Program-made: the position numbers and the translations under genes
From: Lysobacterales bacterium
Lineage (GTDB): Bacteria > Pseudomonadota > Gammaproteobacteria > Xanthomonadales > Rhodanobacteraceae
DNA: 8,873 nt
Direction: 5' to 3'
Assembly: GCA_013298265.1 (NCBI GenBank)
Contig: JAAFHE010000115.1
Coordinates: forward strand, 1 to 8,873
The notes under the pieces: generated by a model
What the model was told of the DNA's origin: nothing
What the model saw: the letters and a program-made list of their open reading frames with translations, nothing else
Database searches by the model: none
Shown here: piece by piece, positions 1 to 7,050 of the stretch
Layout: each line of letters opens with the position of its first letter
Position numbering within the stretch: the stretch's first letter is position 1

Positions 1-31
1 CGGTCGCCGCCAACGGAAACGTGCTCAACCG

Positions 32-57
32 CCCCCGCCCTGCGCGGGGGTTTTTTT
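32..57 (+). terminator. Rho-independent terminator of a convergent gene left of the window
   Basis: The arms CCCCCGC (32-38) and GCGGGGG (44-50) form a perfect 7-bp stem around a 5-base loop, followed directly by seven T (51-57). Read on the plus strand this is a textbook intrinsic terminator. On the minus strand the stem is preceded by A residues and not followed by T, so it should not stop dxs transcripts. It implies a plus-strand gene ending just left of the window, convergent with dxs. Bases 1-31 are too few to identify that gene. Confidence 0.9.
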
Positions 58-94
58 CGTGCCGTATTCGTCGTGATGCGCAGTCCCTCCGCAG

Positions 95-111
95 TTCGTC
101 GCCTGGACGAA
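95..111 (-). other. Small stem-loop downstream of dxs
   Basis: TTCGTC (95-100) and GACGAA (106-111) form a perfect 6-bp stem with a 5-base loop, about 50 bases past the dxs stop codon. There is no T-tract on the minus strand. It may be a 3'-end structure of the dxs transcript, but a 6-bp stem could also occur by chance. Apart from this and the plus-strand terminator I see no gene in 58-161. Confidence 0.3.
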
Positions 112-161
112 TCACCCGTTCACGCTGCGGAACGATACGAAGTACCGGGTCGGCGACATGC

Positions 162-2060
162 TCAGCTGGCGCTGCGCAGCGGTGCTGGCTGTAACGGCAG
201 CAGCGCGGCGAATCGCTGGCGTATCGCGCGGCGGATGCCGTCAGTATCGATGCCGCTCTGGGCGAGCAGGTCCTCGCGGCTGGCGTGATCGAGGAAGGTA
301 TCCGGCAGCCCGAGGTGCAGCAGCGGCTTGACCAGTCCTTCGGCGGCGAAGAATTCCGCCACGGCGGAGCCGGCGCCGCCTTGAACGGCGTTGTCCTCGA
401 CGGTGATGAACGCGTCGTGGGTGCGTGCGAGCTGGCGCAGCAGTTCTTCATCGAGCGGTTTGACGAAACGCATGTTGACGACGGTGGCGTCGATCTCGCG
501 CGCGACGGTTTCCGCCGCGGCGAGGGTGCTGCCGAACGCGAGCAATGCCAGGCCACGGCCTTCGCGGCGCAACTCGGCCTTGCCGATCGGGAGTGCGATG
601 AGCTCGGTATCGAGTGCGCGGCCAGGACCGGTGCCGCGCGGATAGCGTACGGCGGCGGGACCGACATGACGGAAGCCGGTCGTCAGCATCTGCCGGCATT
701 CGTTCTCGTCGGCCGGCGCCATCACGACCATGTTCGGAATGCAGCGCAGAAAGGACAGGTCGAAGCTGCCCGCATGCGTCGCGCCGTCGGGACCGACTAC
801 GCCGGCGCGGTCGATCGCGAAGGTCACGTCGAGATTCTGGATCGCGACATCGTGGATCAGCTGGTCGTACGCGCGCTGCAGGAAGGTCGAATAGATCGCA
901 ACCACGGGCTTGGCGCCTTCGCAGGCCATACCCGCGGCCAACGTGACCGCGTGCTGTTCCGCGATCGCGACGTCGAAATAGCGTTGCGGATATTCCTGCG
1001 AGAAACGCACGAGTCCCGAACCTTCGCGCATCGCCGGCGTGATGCCGTAGAGACGCTCGTCGGCGGCGGCCATGTCGCAGAGCCAGTCGCTGAAAACGTC
1101 GGTATAGGTCGGCTTGCCGGGGGCTTTCTTGACCAGTCCCTTGACCGGGTCGAACGGGCCTACGGCGTGGTATTCGATCTGCTCCGACTCGGCCGGCGCG
1201 TAGCCCTTGCCCTTGGTCGTTACGACGTGCAGCAGCTGCGGACCCTTGAGTTCCTTGACCGTGCGCAGCGCGTGCAGCAGAGCCGGCAGATCATGTCCGT
1301 CGATCGGTCCGGTGTAGTGGAAGCCCAGCTCCTCGAACAGTGTCGACGGCACGAACATTCCCTTGGCGTGCTCTTCCCAGCGGCGGAAGAAGCGCCAGAT
1401 GAACGAGCCACGCGGCATTGCCGCCTTGGCCCGGTCGCGGAGCTGGTTCAGGCGCCGGCTCGACAGCAATCGGGCGAGCATCTTGCTCATCGCGCCGACG
1501 TTCTCGCTGATCGACATGCCATTGTCGTTGAGCACGACCAGCATGTCCGGCTCCACGTCGCCGCCGTGGTTCAGCGCCTCGAACGCCATGCCCGCGGTGG
1601 CCGCGCCGTCGCCGATCACCGCGACCACCTTGCGCGCCTCACCCTTGCGCTGCGCCGCAATGGCCATGCCCAGTGCGGCGGAGATCGAGGTGGAGGAATG
1701 GCCCACACCGAAGGTGTCGTACTCGCTTTCTTCACGGCGCGGAAACGGCGCGAGCCCGTCTTTCTTCTTGACTGTCGTGATCCGGTCACGCCGGCCGGTC
1801 AGGATCTTGTGGGGGTAGCACTGATGGCCGACGTCCCAGACCAGCCGGTCATGCGGCGTATCGAACAGATAGTGCAGCGCGACGGTGAGCTCGATGACGC
1901 CCAGGCCGGCACCGAAATGGCCACCCGAACTCGCCACGGATTCGACGAGATAGGCCCGCAGCTCCCGCGAAACGGCGGGTAGATCCGCATCGCCGAGCTG
2001 GCGCAATGCGGCGGGAGTGTCGAGCTTGGCGAGGAGCGGGTAGCGCTCAGAATCGATCAT
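162..2060 (-). CDS. dxs: 1-deoxy-D-xylulose-5-phosphate synthase (DXS)
   Basis: This cytosolic thiamine-diphosphate enzyme condenses pyruvate with glyceraldehyde 3-phosphate to 1-deoxy-D-xylulose 5-phosphate, the first step of the MEP isoprenoid pathway and a precursor for thiamine and pyridoxal. At 632 residues it is full length for the family. Visible features are the transketolase-like N-terminal part with SGGHF (His48), the ThDP/Mg motif from GDG (150-152) to NDN (178-180), [11 protein letters not shown] (121-131) and YHAV (His298). The central pyrimidine domain carries [14 protein letters not shown] (365-378), with Glu368 as the expected catalytic glutamate, then Arg396, GPDGATHAG (423-431) and YPRGTGPG (473-480). 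The C-terminal domain includes [10 protein letters not shown] and HLGLPD. The ATG start gives the MIDS-RYP beginning usual in the group, although its Shine-Dalgarno sequence is weak. It is not clustered with xseB or ispA, as it often is in other Gammaproteobacteria. Its neighbour upstream is an HNH nuclease with no obvious connection. Confidence 0.98.
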   Translation of the reverse strand: MIDSERYPLLAKLDTPAALRQLGDADLPAVSRELRAYLVESVASSGGHFGAGLGVIELTVALHYLFDTPHDRLVWDVGHQCYPHKILTGRRDRITTVKKKDGLAPFPRREESEYDTFGVGHSSTSISAALGMAIAAQRKGEARKVVAVIGDGAATAGMAFEALNHGGDVEPDMLVVLNDNGMSISENVGAMSKMLARLLSSRRLNQLRDRAKAAMPRGSFIWRFFRRWEEHAKGMFVPSTLFEELGFHYTGPIDGHDLPALLHALRTVKELKGPQLLHVVTTKGKGYAPAESEQIEYHAVGPFDPVKGLVKKAPGKPTYTDVFSDWLCDMAAADERLYGITPAMREGSGLVRFSQEYPQRYFDVAIAEQHAVTLAAGMACEGAKPVVAIYSTFLQRAYDQLIHDVAIQNLDVTFAIDRAGVVGPDGATHAGSFDLSFLRCIPNMVVMAPADENECRQMLTTGFRHVGPAAVRYPRGTGPGRALDTELIALPIGKAELRREGRGLALLAFGSTLAAAETVAREIDATVVNMRFVKPLDEELLRQLARTHDAFITVEDNAVQGGAGSAVAEFFAAEGLVKPLLHLGLPDTFLDHASREDLLAQSGIDTDGIRRAIRQRFAALLPLQPAPLRSAS

Positions 2061-2089
2061 TTGCAGGCAAATCCGGACGGCAGGCCGCT

Positions 2090-2118
2090 ATTTTCGGCGA
2101 GGGTTGTTGCCGGGGCAA
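2090..2118 (-). promoter_or_regulatory. Candidate sigma-70 promoter of dxs
   Basis: Read on the minus strand, a -35-like TTGCCC (2113-2118) and a -10-like GAAAAT (2090-2095) are separated by exactly 17 bases. Each matches four of six consensus positions. A start near 2083 would give a leader of about 23 bases before the dxs ATG. The fit is plausible but the hexamers are degenerate, so this is a candidate only. Confidence 0.35.
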
Positions 2119-2139
2119 GGAAACAAACTTGCAAAACAC

Positions 2140-2172
2140 GGGCAAGCCCTGCGGCACGGTGCCGCAAGCGGC
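2140..2172. repeat. Cluster of three adjacent or overlapping palindromes upstream of dxs
   Basis: GGGC-AA-GCCC (2140-2149) abuts a perfect 17-base palindrome with 8-bp arms TGCGGCAC and GTGCCGCA around a single G (2150-2166). That palindrome overlaps GCCGC-AA-GCGGC (2161-2172), and the last two structures cannot form together. The cluster lies about 120 bases past the HNH stop and just upstream of the candidate dxs promoter. It could be a 3' structure of the HNH transcript (on the minus strand GTGTTTTG follows, a poor T-tract) or a protein-binding palindrome acting on dxs. The rest of 2061-2291 shows no convincing gene. Confidence 0.45.
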
Positions 2173-2291
2173 AGCCTTGATCGCGTATTTCACGCGGCTC
2201 ATACGGCGCAGGCGGCGATAGACCCAGCACCTTGGCCGCAAAGGTTCATGGCGGTCGGCAGGCGTCGGACAACCCGATGCGCGCGAAAAAT

Positions 2292-2885
2292 TCAGCCCGC
2301 GCGACGGTGCCTGGGCAGGTGGCCGACCAGGAATTGCATCTGGTCAGCGAGGATGTTGCGGTTGGACAGGATCAGGTGCTCTACCCAGCTCGGGCGGTAC
2401 GGCACCGCCAGGAGCGGCATGCCTGCCTGCTGCGGCGTACGGCTGCCCTTGCGGACATTGCAATGCAGGCAGGCGCTGACCACGTTTTCCCACTCGTCCT
2501 GCCCGCGCTTGGACAGCGGCAGCACGTGGTCGCGGGTCAGTTGGGTCTTGTGGAAATGCTGGCCGCAATAGAGGCACAGATGCCGGTCGCGTGCGAACAG
2601 CGCGGTATTGGTCAGCGCGGGTGCCGGTTCGTAGCTGCCGGGCCGGGCATGGCCGCGGCTGGCGACGATCGGATGCAGGTCCAGCTGGCTTTGCAGGCCG
2701 GAATCGCGGTTCATGCCGCCATGGATCGTCAGGCAGGGATCGCCGAGGGTCCAGGCGACCGCGCCGCGCACATAGAGGCAAACGGCGTCCTGCCAGCTCA
2801 TCCAGTCCAGGATGCGACCGGTCGAATCCAGCGACAGCACGCGCGTCGAATGGATGTCATTCCGTGTACGGATAGCCCCGAGCAT
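2292..2885 (-). CDS. HNH endonuclease family protein with zinc-ribbon cysteines
   Basis: This 197-residue protein has a treble-clef HNH module in its second half: CLYC (Cys104, Cys107), LTRDHVLPLS with Asp119-His120, Asn134 in WENVVSACLHC, Cys139 and Cys142, then Asn143 and Lys146. The two CxxC pairs should bind a structural zinc, and DH...N...N/H is the metal-dependent nuclease site. The N-terminal half (VLSLDSTGRILDWMSWQDAV, 16-35, and the ARG/VRGAVAWTLGD stretch) and the C-terminal tail (VPYRPSWVEHLILSNRNILA, 161-180) are, from memory, conserved in a chromosomal HNH family common in Gamma- and Betaproteobacteria, whose substrate is not known to me. It has no methyltransferase, integrase or phage neighbour, so a restriction or homing role is not indicated. 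The ATG at 2885 is supported by a strong Shine-Dalgarno sequence. Confidence 0.9.
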   Translation of the reverse strand: MLGAIRTRNDIHSTRVLSLDSTGRILDWMSWQDAVCLYVRGAVAWTLGDPCLTIHGGMNRDSGLQSQLDLHPIVASRGHARPGSYEPAPALTNTALFARDRHLCLYCGQHFHKTQLTRDHVLPLSKRGQDEWENVVSACLHCNVRKGSRTPQQAGMPLLAVPYRPSWVEHLILSNRNILADQMQFLVGHLPRHRRAG

Positions 2886-2889
2886 TCAG

Positions 2890-2895
2890 TCCTCC
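2890..2895 (-). promoter_or_regulatory. Strong Shine-Dalgarno site of the HNH gene
   Basis: On the minus strand GGAGGA is followed after four bases (CTGA) by the ATG at 2885. This is the best ribosome-binding site in the window and fixes the start at 2885 rather than at the internal Met29. Confidence 0.7.
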
Positions 2896-2979
2896 GTTTG
2901 CGCCAACTGCGAAACGGGCGTTCCTGCCGCCGTAACTCCCTGATTGCGCGGGGGAGCATAACGGAATTCACGGAGGATG

Positions 2980-3009
2980 GGGCACCGCACGCGCAGGCGT
3001 GCGGTGCCC
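2980..3009 (-). terminator. 13-bp perfect stem-loop after the beta-helix gene
   Basis: The arms at 2980-2992 (GGGCACCGCACGC) and 2997-3009 (GCGTGCGGTGCCC) are perfectly complementary over 13 bp around a GCAG loop. The structure begins 15 bases after the beta-helix TAA. Stem strength and position fit a transcript end, but no T-run follows on either strand, so it may be a Rho-associated or processed 3' end rather than a classical intrinsic terminator. Confidence 0.55.
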
Positions 3010-3024
3010 GGCACAAAAGCGGGG

Positions 3025-3945
3025 TTATTGCAGCGGAAGCGTCGGCGGCACGTTACCTGGAATGCCATTGCCGACGTTGCGGTTGTCGCCGAAGGACTGG
3101 ATGACGCCGCTGATAAACGTCTGGAATCCAACCGCGTTATTGAACGTGGTCGAGCGCGACACCACGACTAGTGAACCGGCATTGACTGAGGCGAACCCCG
3201 CACCGCTGTTGTTGCTTGCATTGCAGTTGTCGGCTGTGAGCGAGGCGCCGCCGCCGCCGCTCGCGCTGAATCCGATGCCGGTATTGTCGGACGCCGTGGA
3301 GTTCCTGACGGTGGCCTTGGCGCGGGCGTTGACCTGGAGGCCGACCGAGTTGCCGTTGAGCTCCACGCTGTCGATGGTCGCGGTGACGGCGCCGGTCGCG
3401 CCCGGGGTCAGAACGATGCCACCGCCGGCAGCGGAGAACACCCGGGTTTCGTTGACGGCGAGCTTCAACGCCGTCGTCGCCGGCGACGCGTCGATGCCTT
3501 TCTGTGTGAAGCGGGCAATGTGGACGTTGTCGACCTTGACGTTGCCGGCCTGCAGTATGCGGATGCCGTTGAGGCCCGTGTTCACGCCGTCGATGCTGAC
3601 GTTGCGGATGACGACGGTATCGGTGGCCGCAGCATTGATGATGATGCCGTTGGTGCCGGCGGCGAGGATTGAGGCGTTGGTGCCGGTGCCGTCGATGGTG
3701 ATCGACTTGGTGATGGTCACGGCGCCGTAGCCGCCCGGATCAATCGCATTGATCACGCCCTGGGCTGCGGTCTTGGAGATCGCGCCGGCAAATGTCTTGC
3801 AGGGCGCGGTGCGGCTGCAGGGATTGGCATCGTCGCCGACGCCGGAGACCCAGGTACGCGTGGCCTGCGCGTGGGCGCTGGCCGCAAACAGCGTGTACAG
3901 CAGCACGACCGCGACGATATGGCGGATCAAAGTAATGGATTTCAT
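3025..3945 (-). CDS. Secreted right-handed parallel beta-helix repeat protein
   Basis: The 306-residue product starts with a Sec signal peptide: basic MKSITLIRH, a hydrophobic core to about residue 22, then AHA|QA with cleavage near residue 26. The mature start contains TWVSGVGDDANPCSRTAPCK (31-50), with Cys43 and Cys49 placed for a disulfide, then TFAGAISKTA and DPGGYGAVTITKSITIDG (69-86). From memory this N-terminal module recurs in a family of proteobacterial and acidobacterial beta-helix proteins. The remainder is a run of short beta-coils rich in N, G, S, T, A and V (for example IRNVSIDGVN, VRNSTASDNTGIGF, LTADNCNASNNSGAGF), typical of pectate-lyase-like solenoids. The C-terminus FGDNRNVGNG...LPLQ closes the helix. 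I see no clear catalytic residue set, so polysaccharide binding or cleavage is only a possibility. It ends without an anchor, so it is periplasmic or exported. Confidence 0.88.
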   Translation of the reverse strand: MKSITLIRHIVAVVLLYTLFAASAHAQATRTWVSGVGDDANPCSRTAPCKTFAGAISKTAAQGVINAIDPGGYGAVTITKSITIDGTGTNASILAAGTNGIIINAAATDTVVIRNVSIDGVNTGLNGIRILQAGNVKVDNVHIARFTQKGIDASPATTALKLAVNETRVFSAAGGGIVLTPGATGAVTATIDSVELNGNSVGLQVNARAKATVRNSTASDNTGIGFSASGGGGASLTADNCNASNNSGAGFASVNAGSLVVVSRSTTFNNAVGFQTFISGVIQSFGDNRNVGNGIPGNVPPTLPLQ

Positions 3946-4143
3946 GGAATTGCCCCCGTGGATTTGCGTAATGGCTACACCGCGACGCGCGCGGACCGTT
4001 CCTACGCGTAAAGCGCATAAAGGCGGCCGAAACTATTGCGGGCTGCCTATGGCGAGCGGACCGGGCGTCTCCCGTCCGGTTCCGGCGCCGATTGTATTCC
4101 TCGGCGTACGGTCCGGCGGGAGGAAATTGCGCCGGCAGGCGGT
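3946..4143 (-). other. Intergenic region between GNAT and beta-helix genes with two stem-loops
   Basis: After the GNAT stop codon two hairpins can be drawn: CCGGCG/CGCCGG (4113-4118 with 4130-4135, 11-base loop) and an 8-bp stem with one mismatch, ACCGGGCG/CGTCCGGT (4060-4067 with 4073-4080). Neither has a T-tract. On the minus strand TACAAT (4091-4096) resembles a -10 box but has no matching -35 at 16-18 bases. The start of the beta-helix gene has only a G-run about 9 bases upstream as a ribosome site. No gene is apparent here, and the promoter of the beta-helix gene is not resolved. Confidence 0.4.
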
Positions 4144-4623
4144 CTATTTGACCGGCTTGACCATGCGCAGGATTTCGACGCCGTAGCCCTTGCTCTCATA
4201 GAGAGAACGCGCGCGCGCATTGCCCTCGAACACAGCCAGGGTGACGTGGCGGCAATGGTGCTCGCGGGCGAAGCGTTCGCTATAGGCGAGCAGGGCGCTG
4301 CCGACACCTTTGCCTTCGTGCTTCGGCGCGGTGACCAGGTCGGAGATATGGCAGTTTTGCGCGCCGGTGAAGAAGTCGGTCATCAGCTGCAGGTGCAGGA
4401 AGCCGACCAGCGCACCCTCGTCGTCCTCGGCCACGAACAGGTGCGAACCGGCCGGCTGCTCGCGCAGGTGGCGCGCGATGTCGCGACGTATGCCCTCGGC
4501 CGTTTCGCCGCGGCGGCGCCAGCGCGGCAGCTCGAAATCCACGAAACGCTCGACCAGTCCCAGGATGAAGTCATCGTCGCCCGCGTCGGCCAGACGAATG
4601 TGGATGCCCGATTCTTGGTCCAT
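4144..4623 (-). CDS. GNAT family N-acetyltransferase
   Basis: This 159-residue, single-domain protein has the GCN5-related fold, which transfers an acetyl group from acetyl-CoA to an amine. Beta strands 2-4 are seen in SHLFVAEDDEGALVGFLHLQ (60-79). Motif A, which binds the CoA pyrophosphate, is SDLVTAP (94-100) followed by EGKGVGSALL (103-112). Motif B is NARARSLYESKGY (135-147), with Tyr142 in the position of the usual general acid. The (Q/R)xxGxG signature has Glu103 at its first position, which is less common. The acceptor cannot be told from sequence; small molecules, peptides or ribosomal proteins are all possible. The ATG at 4623 has no clear Shine-Dalgarno sequence, but no other usual start codon occurs in frame before the upstream stop at 4765. 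The 141-base gap and hairpin on its 5' side suggest a separate transcript. Confidence 0.92.
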   Translation of the reverse strand: MDQESGIHIRLADAGDDDFILGLVERFVDFELPRWRRRGETAEGIRRDIARHLREQPAGSHLFVAEDDEGALVGFLHLQLMTDFFTGAQNCHISDLVTAPKHEGKGVGSALLAYSERFAREHHCRHVTLAVFEGNARARSLYESKGYGVEILRMVKPVK

Positions 4624-4705
4624 GGTCGCGGTGTCGTAGTGAGTGAAGGGCCGGGTTGATGTCGCCGCGGCATGGCCGTGAGCGACGATGGCAAAGTAGC
4701 GGAAC

Positions 4706-4730
4706 GCCGGGGCTCTGCGCCAGCCCCGGC
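4706..4730 (-). terminator. GC-rich stem-loop after the acyl-CoA dehydrogenase gene
   Basis: GCCGGGGCT (4706-4714) pairs perfectly with AGCCCCGGC (4722-4730) in a 9-bp stem with a 7-base loop, about 35 bases past the dehydrogenase stop. No T-run follows on the minus strand. Its place between two genes fits a transcript 3' end. Otherwise 4624-4764 holds nothing I recognise. Confidence 0.5.
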
Positions 4731-4764
4731 CGTCAATGGCAAACTCGCGTCGGCGCGACTGGCC

Positions 4765-6552
4765 TCAGCCGAACAGCGCGTCCGGCATGGCCATCAGGCT
4801 TTCCGCACCGGCGCGGATCGCCGCGATATGGCCGCGCGTGCGCGGCAGCAGGCGTGAGTAGTAGAAGCGCGCGGTCAGACGTTTGGCCTGCTTGAAATCC
4901 GCGTTGTGGCTGCTCGAGGCATCCGCCGCGGCGACGCTGCGCGCCCAGAAATACGCGAGCGCGATATAGCCGGCATAGAACAGGTAATCGACCGCGGCCG
5001 AGCCCATCTCCTCCGCATCGCTCATGGCCTTCTTGCCGATTTCCTGGGTCAGCACTATCCACTCCTGGGTAAGCTCGGCCAGCGGCTTGATGAACTCGAT
5101 CAGTTCCGCATTGGCCTGCTGCGCATGGCAGAAGTTACTGATTTCCTCGACGAAATGGCGCAAGCCGGCGCCTTGTAGCTGCATGATCTTGCGGCCGAGC
5201 AGGTCAAGTGCCTGGATCTGCGTCGTGCCTTCGTAGATCGTCGTGATGCGCGCGTCGCGCATGAACTGCTCCATGCCCCACTCGGCGATGTAGCCGTGGC
5301 CGCCGAAGATCTGCATGGCGCAATAAGTGGTTTCCTGCGCGGTTTCGGTCAGCAGTGCCTTGACGATCGGCGTGATGAAGCCGAGCAGTTCGTCGGCGCG
5401 CTGGCGCTCGGCCGCGTCTTCCGTGCGTTCGATGATGTCGACCTGCAGCGCCGCGTAGTAGCCGAGCACGCGGCCGCCTTCGGAAAACGCCTTCTGGGTC
5501 AGCAGCATGCGGCGGATGTCCGGGTGCACGATCAGCGGGTCGGCTGGCTTGTCCGGGCGTTTCGGCCCGCTCAGCGAGCGCATCTGCAGGCGGTCGCGCG
5601 CATAGGCCAGCGAGTTCTGGTAGGCCCGTTCGGTCAGGGCCAAGCCCTGGTAGCCGACCGCGATGCGCGCAGTGTTCATCATGGTGAACATCGCGTTCAG
5701 GCCCTTGTTGGCCTGGCCGATCAGATAACCCTCGGCGCCGTCGAAATTCATCACGCAGGTCGACGAGGCCTTGATGCCCATCTTGTGCTCGATCGACCCG
5801 CAGGCCAGCGCATTGCGCTCGCCGACCGTGCCGTCGCGCGCGACTTTGAACTTGGGGACGATGAACAGCGAGATGCCCTTGGTTCCCGGCGGCGCGTCCG
5901 GCAGGCGGGCCAGCACCAGATGCACGATGTTGTCGGTGAAGTCGTGTTCGCCGGCGGTGATGAAGATCTTCGTCCCGCTGATCCGGTAGGTGCCGTCGGC
6001 GGCGGGTTCCGCCTTGGTCTTGAGCAAGCCCAGATCGGTGCCGCAGTGCGGTTCGGTCAGGCACATGGTGCCGGTCCACTGGCCCGAGACGATGGGCTTG
6101 AGGAAGACCTCGCGCTGCCATTCCTCGCCATGATGCTTGAGCGCCTCGGAGGCGCCGTGCGACAGCAGCGGGTAGTTGCCCCAGGACAGGTTGGCCGAGT
6201 CGATCATTTCCTTCACGACGGCGCCTATTCCCTCGGGCATGTGCTGGCCGCCGTACTGTTCCGGCGCGTTCAGCGCGGCCCAGCCGCCGTCGCAGAACTG
6301 CGCATAGGCTTCCTTGAACCCCTTCGGCGTGGTCACGACGCCGCCGGCGAAATGGCAGCCTTCCTGGTCACCGCTCTGGTTCAGCGGCGCCAGCACCTGT
6401 TCGGTGAAGCGCGCCGCCTCGTCGAGCACGGCGTCGCAGACGTCCCGCGTGGCCGCCTCGCCGCCCGGCAGGCGGGCGAACAGGGCTTCGGCCCCGAGCA
6501 CGTCGAACAGGGCAAAACGCATATCGGTCAGCGGGGCGGCGTACTTGCTCAT
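4765..6552 (-). CDS. Acyl-CoA dehydrogenase, long (DmdC-like) form with extra C-terminal domain
   Basis: This FAD enzyme oxidises an acyl-CoA to the trans-2-enoyl-CoA, the first step of beta-oxidation, passing electrons to electron-transfer flavoprotein. At 595 residues it belongs to the long subfamily that includes 3-methylmercaptopropionyl-CoA dehydrogenase DmdC. Domains in order: a short N-terminal extension (1-35), a helical domain to about 158, a beta domain with MCLTEPHCGTDLG (163-175), ISGTKIFITAGEHD (191-204) and HKMGIKASSTCVMNF (256-270), a helical bundle with QIFGGHGYIAEWGMEQFMRD (414-433), and the catalytic base Glu441 in IYEGTTQIQALDLLGRK. An extra helical domain runs from about 462 to 595. 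Chain length and true substrate cannot be read from the sequence, and a DMSP role is not implied. The gene follows the lipoprotein by 16 bases with AAAGG as a modest ribosome site, so both should be co-transcribed from the promoter near 7067-7096. Confidence 0.95.
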   Translation of the reverse strand: MSKYAAPLTDMRFALFDVLGAEALFARLPGGEAATRDVCDAVLDEAARFTEQVLAPLNQSGDQEGCHFAGGVVTTPKGFKEAYAQFCDGGWAALNAPEQYGGQHMPEGIGAVVKEMIDSANLSWGNYPLLSHGASEALKHHGEEWQREVFLKPIVSGQWTGTMCLTEPHCGTDLGLLKTKAEPAADGTYRISGTKIFITAGEHDFTDNIVHLVLARLPDAPPGTKGISLFIVPKFKVARDGTVGERNALACGSIEHKMGIKASSTCVMNFDGAEGYLIGQANKGLNAMFTMMNTARIAVGYQGLALTERAYQNSLAYARDRLQMRSLSGPKRPDKPADPLIVHPDIRRMLLTQKAFSEGGRVLGYYAALQVDIIERTEDAAERQRADELLGFITPIVKALLTETAQETTYCAMQIFGGHGYIAEWGMEQFMRDARITTIYEGTTQIQALDLLGRKIMQLQGAGLRHFVEEISNFCHAQQANAELIEFIKPLAELTQEWIVLTQEIGKKAMSDAEEMGSAAVDYLFYAGYIALAYFWARSVAAADASSSHNADFKQAKRLTARFYYSRLLPRTRGHIAAIRAGAESLMAMPDALFG

Positions 6553-6568
6553 GATTCTGCCTTTGCTA

Positions 6569-7042
6569 TCAACGGTAGGTATTGGGCCGGCCCGGCACCG
6601 GCGACAGCCGGCTGGACTGACTCAGGGGGAATTTCTTCGAAGGCTCGCTGGTCTGGACGCCGCCGCGCAGCAGATAGCCGACGCTGCCGCTGCGGGCCGC
6701 TTCGGCCAGGCGGTCGGCCGCCTCGCGGCTAGGGGCGAGCGTCGCTTCGAACACGTCGGCCGATTCGCCCGGGATTTCCAGGTTCGGCCGCAGGAACAGT
6801 GCGCCGGCGTTGCTGCCCTCGATCTCCAGGCCTGCCTCGAAGGTGTCAAAGCGCATCGGCACGGTGCTGAAATTGTGGATGCGCAGCTCAAGCAGCCAGC
6901 GCCCGTCGGCCTGCACGGCCAGCTGCTGGATGCTGATTGTCGGCGGATTGATGCGCCGGACCGGCTTGCCGCCGCCACAGGCGGCGAGCAGGGAAAGGGC
7001 GGCGAGAACGAGCGCGATGCGGACCAGGAACGACGGCTTCAT
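6569..7042 (-). CDS. Lipoprotein with a possible LEA2/WHy-like domain
   Basis: The start chosen is ATG 7042, with GAGG six bases upstream. A TTG at 7054 would add four residues but lies inside the operator and has no ribosome site. The 157-residue product has MKPSFLVRIALVLAALSLLAAC, a type II signal peptide with lipobox LAAC, so Cys22 should be lipidated. Glycine at +2 gives no inner-membrane retention signal, so outer-membrane sorting is expected. The mature part has NPPTISIQQLAVQADGRWLL followed by RIHNFSTVPMRFDTFEAGLE and an ending strand pair, an Ig-like beta pattern recalling late-embryogenesis-abundant type 2 proteins (inference, not searched). The function is unknown. The 16-base gap to the dehydrogenase and the operator upstream suggest a role in fatty-acid uptake or envelope lipid handling, but this is contextual only. 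Confidence 0.85.
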   Translation of the reverse strand: MKPSFLVRIALVLAALSLLAACGGGKPVRRINPPTISIQQLAVQADGRWLLELRIHNFSTVPMRFDTFEAGLEIEGSNAGALFLRPNLEIPGESADVFEATLAPSREAADRLAEAARSGSVGYLLRGGVQTSEPSKKFPLSQSSRLSPVPGRPNTYR

Positions 7043-7050
7043 GGGTGGCC

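Noticed and set aside
113..160. 15-codon minus-strand micro-frame beginning with ATG just after the dxs stop
   Set aside because: It is too short to judge, has no separate ribosome site, and could easily arise by chance. It might be the remnant of a gene but nothing else supports that.
285..1982. Long plus-strand open frame of 565 codons opposite dxs
   Set aside because: It is an antisense shadow of a fully conserved dxs. The translation is rich in Arg, Gly, Ala and His with no domain, as expected for the complement of GC-rich coding DNA.
2047..2199. Minus-strand 50-codon frame (MSRVKYAIK...) overlapping the start of dxs
   Set aside because: It has no Shine-Dalgarno sequence, reads straight through the palindrome cluster and candidate dxs promoter, and its composition is not protein-like. 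A leader peptide is possible but unsupported.
2280..2303. CGCGCG/CGCGCG stem spanning the HNH stop codon
   Set aside because: The arms are self-complementary CG repeats that are common in GC-rich DNA, and the 12-base loop is large. It is not convincing as a regulatory structure.
2232..3104. Plus-strand open frame of 290 codons across the HNH gene
   Set aside because: The opposite strand carries intact HNH zinc and catalytic residues with a strong ribosome site. The plus frame has no domain and crosses intergenic hairpins.
3247..3258. GCC trinucleotide run in the beta-helix gene as a possible phase-variation tract
   Set aside because: Only four in-frame units encode a short glycine run. Slippage by whole units would not shift the frame, so no switching is expected.
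4091..4096. TACAAT, a good -10 match, on the minus strand upstream of the beta-helix gene
   Set aside because: No -35-like hexamer lies 16-18 bases upstream and the leader would be about 140 bases. I could not support it as a promoter.
5296..6732. Plus-strand open frame of 478 codons opposite the acyl-CoA dehydrogenase
   Set aside because: It is a shadow of a convincing minus-strand gene. It runs through two genes and an intergenic gap and has no recognisable motif.
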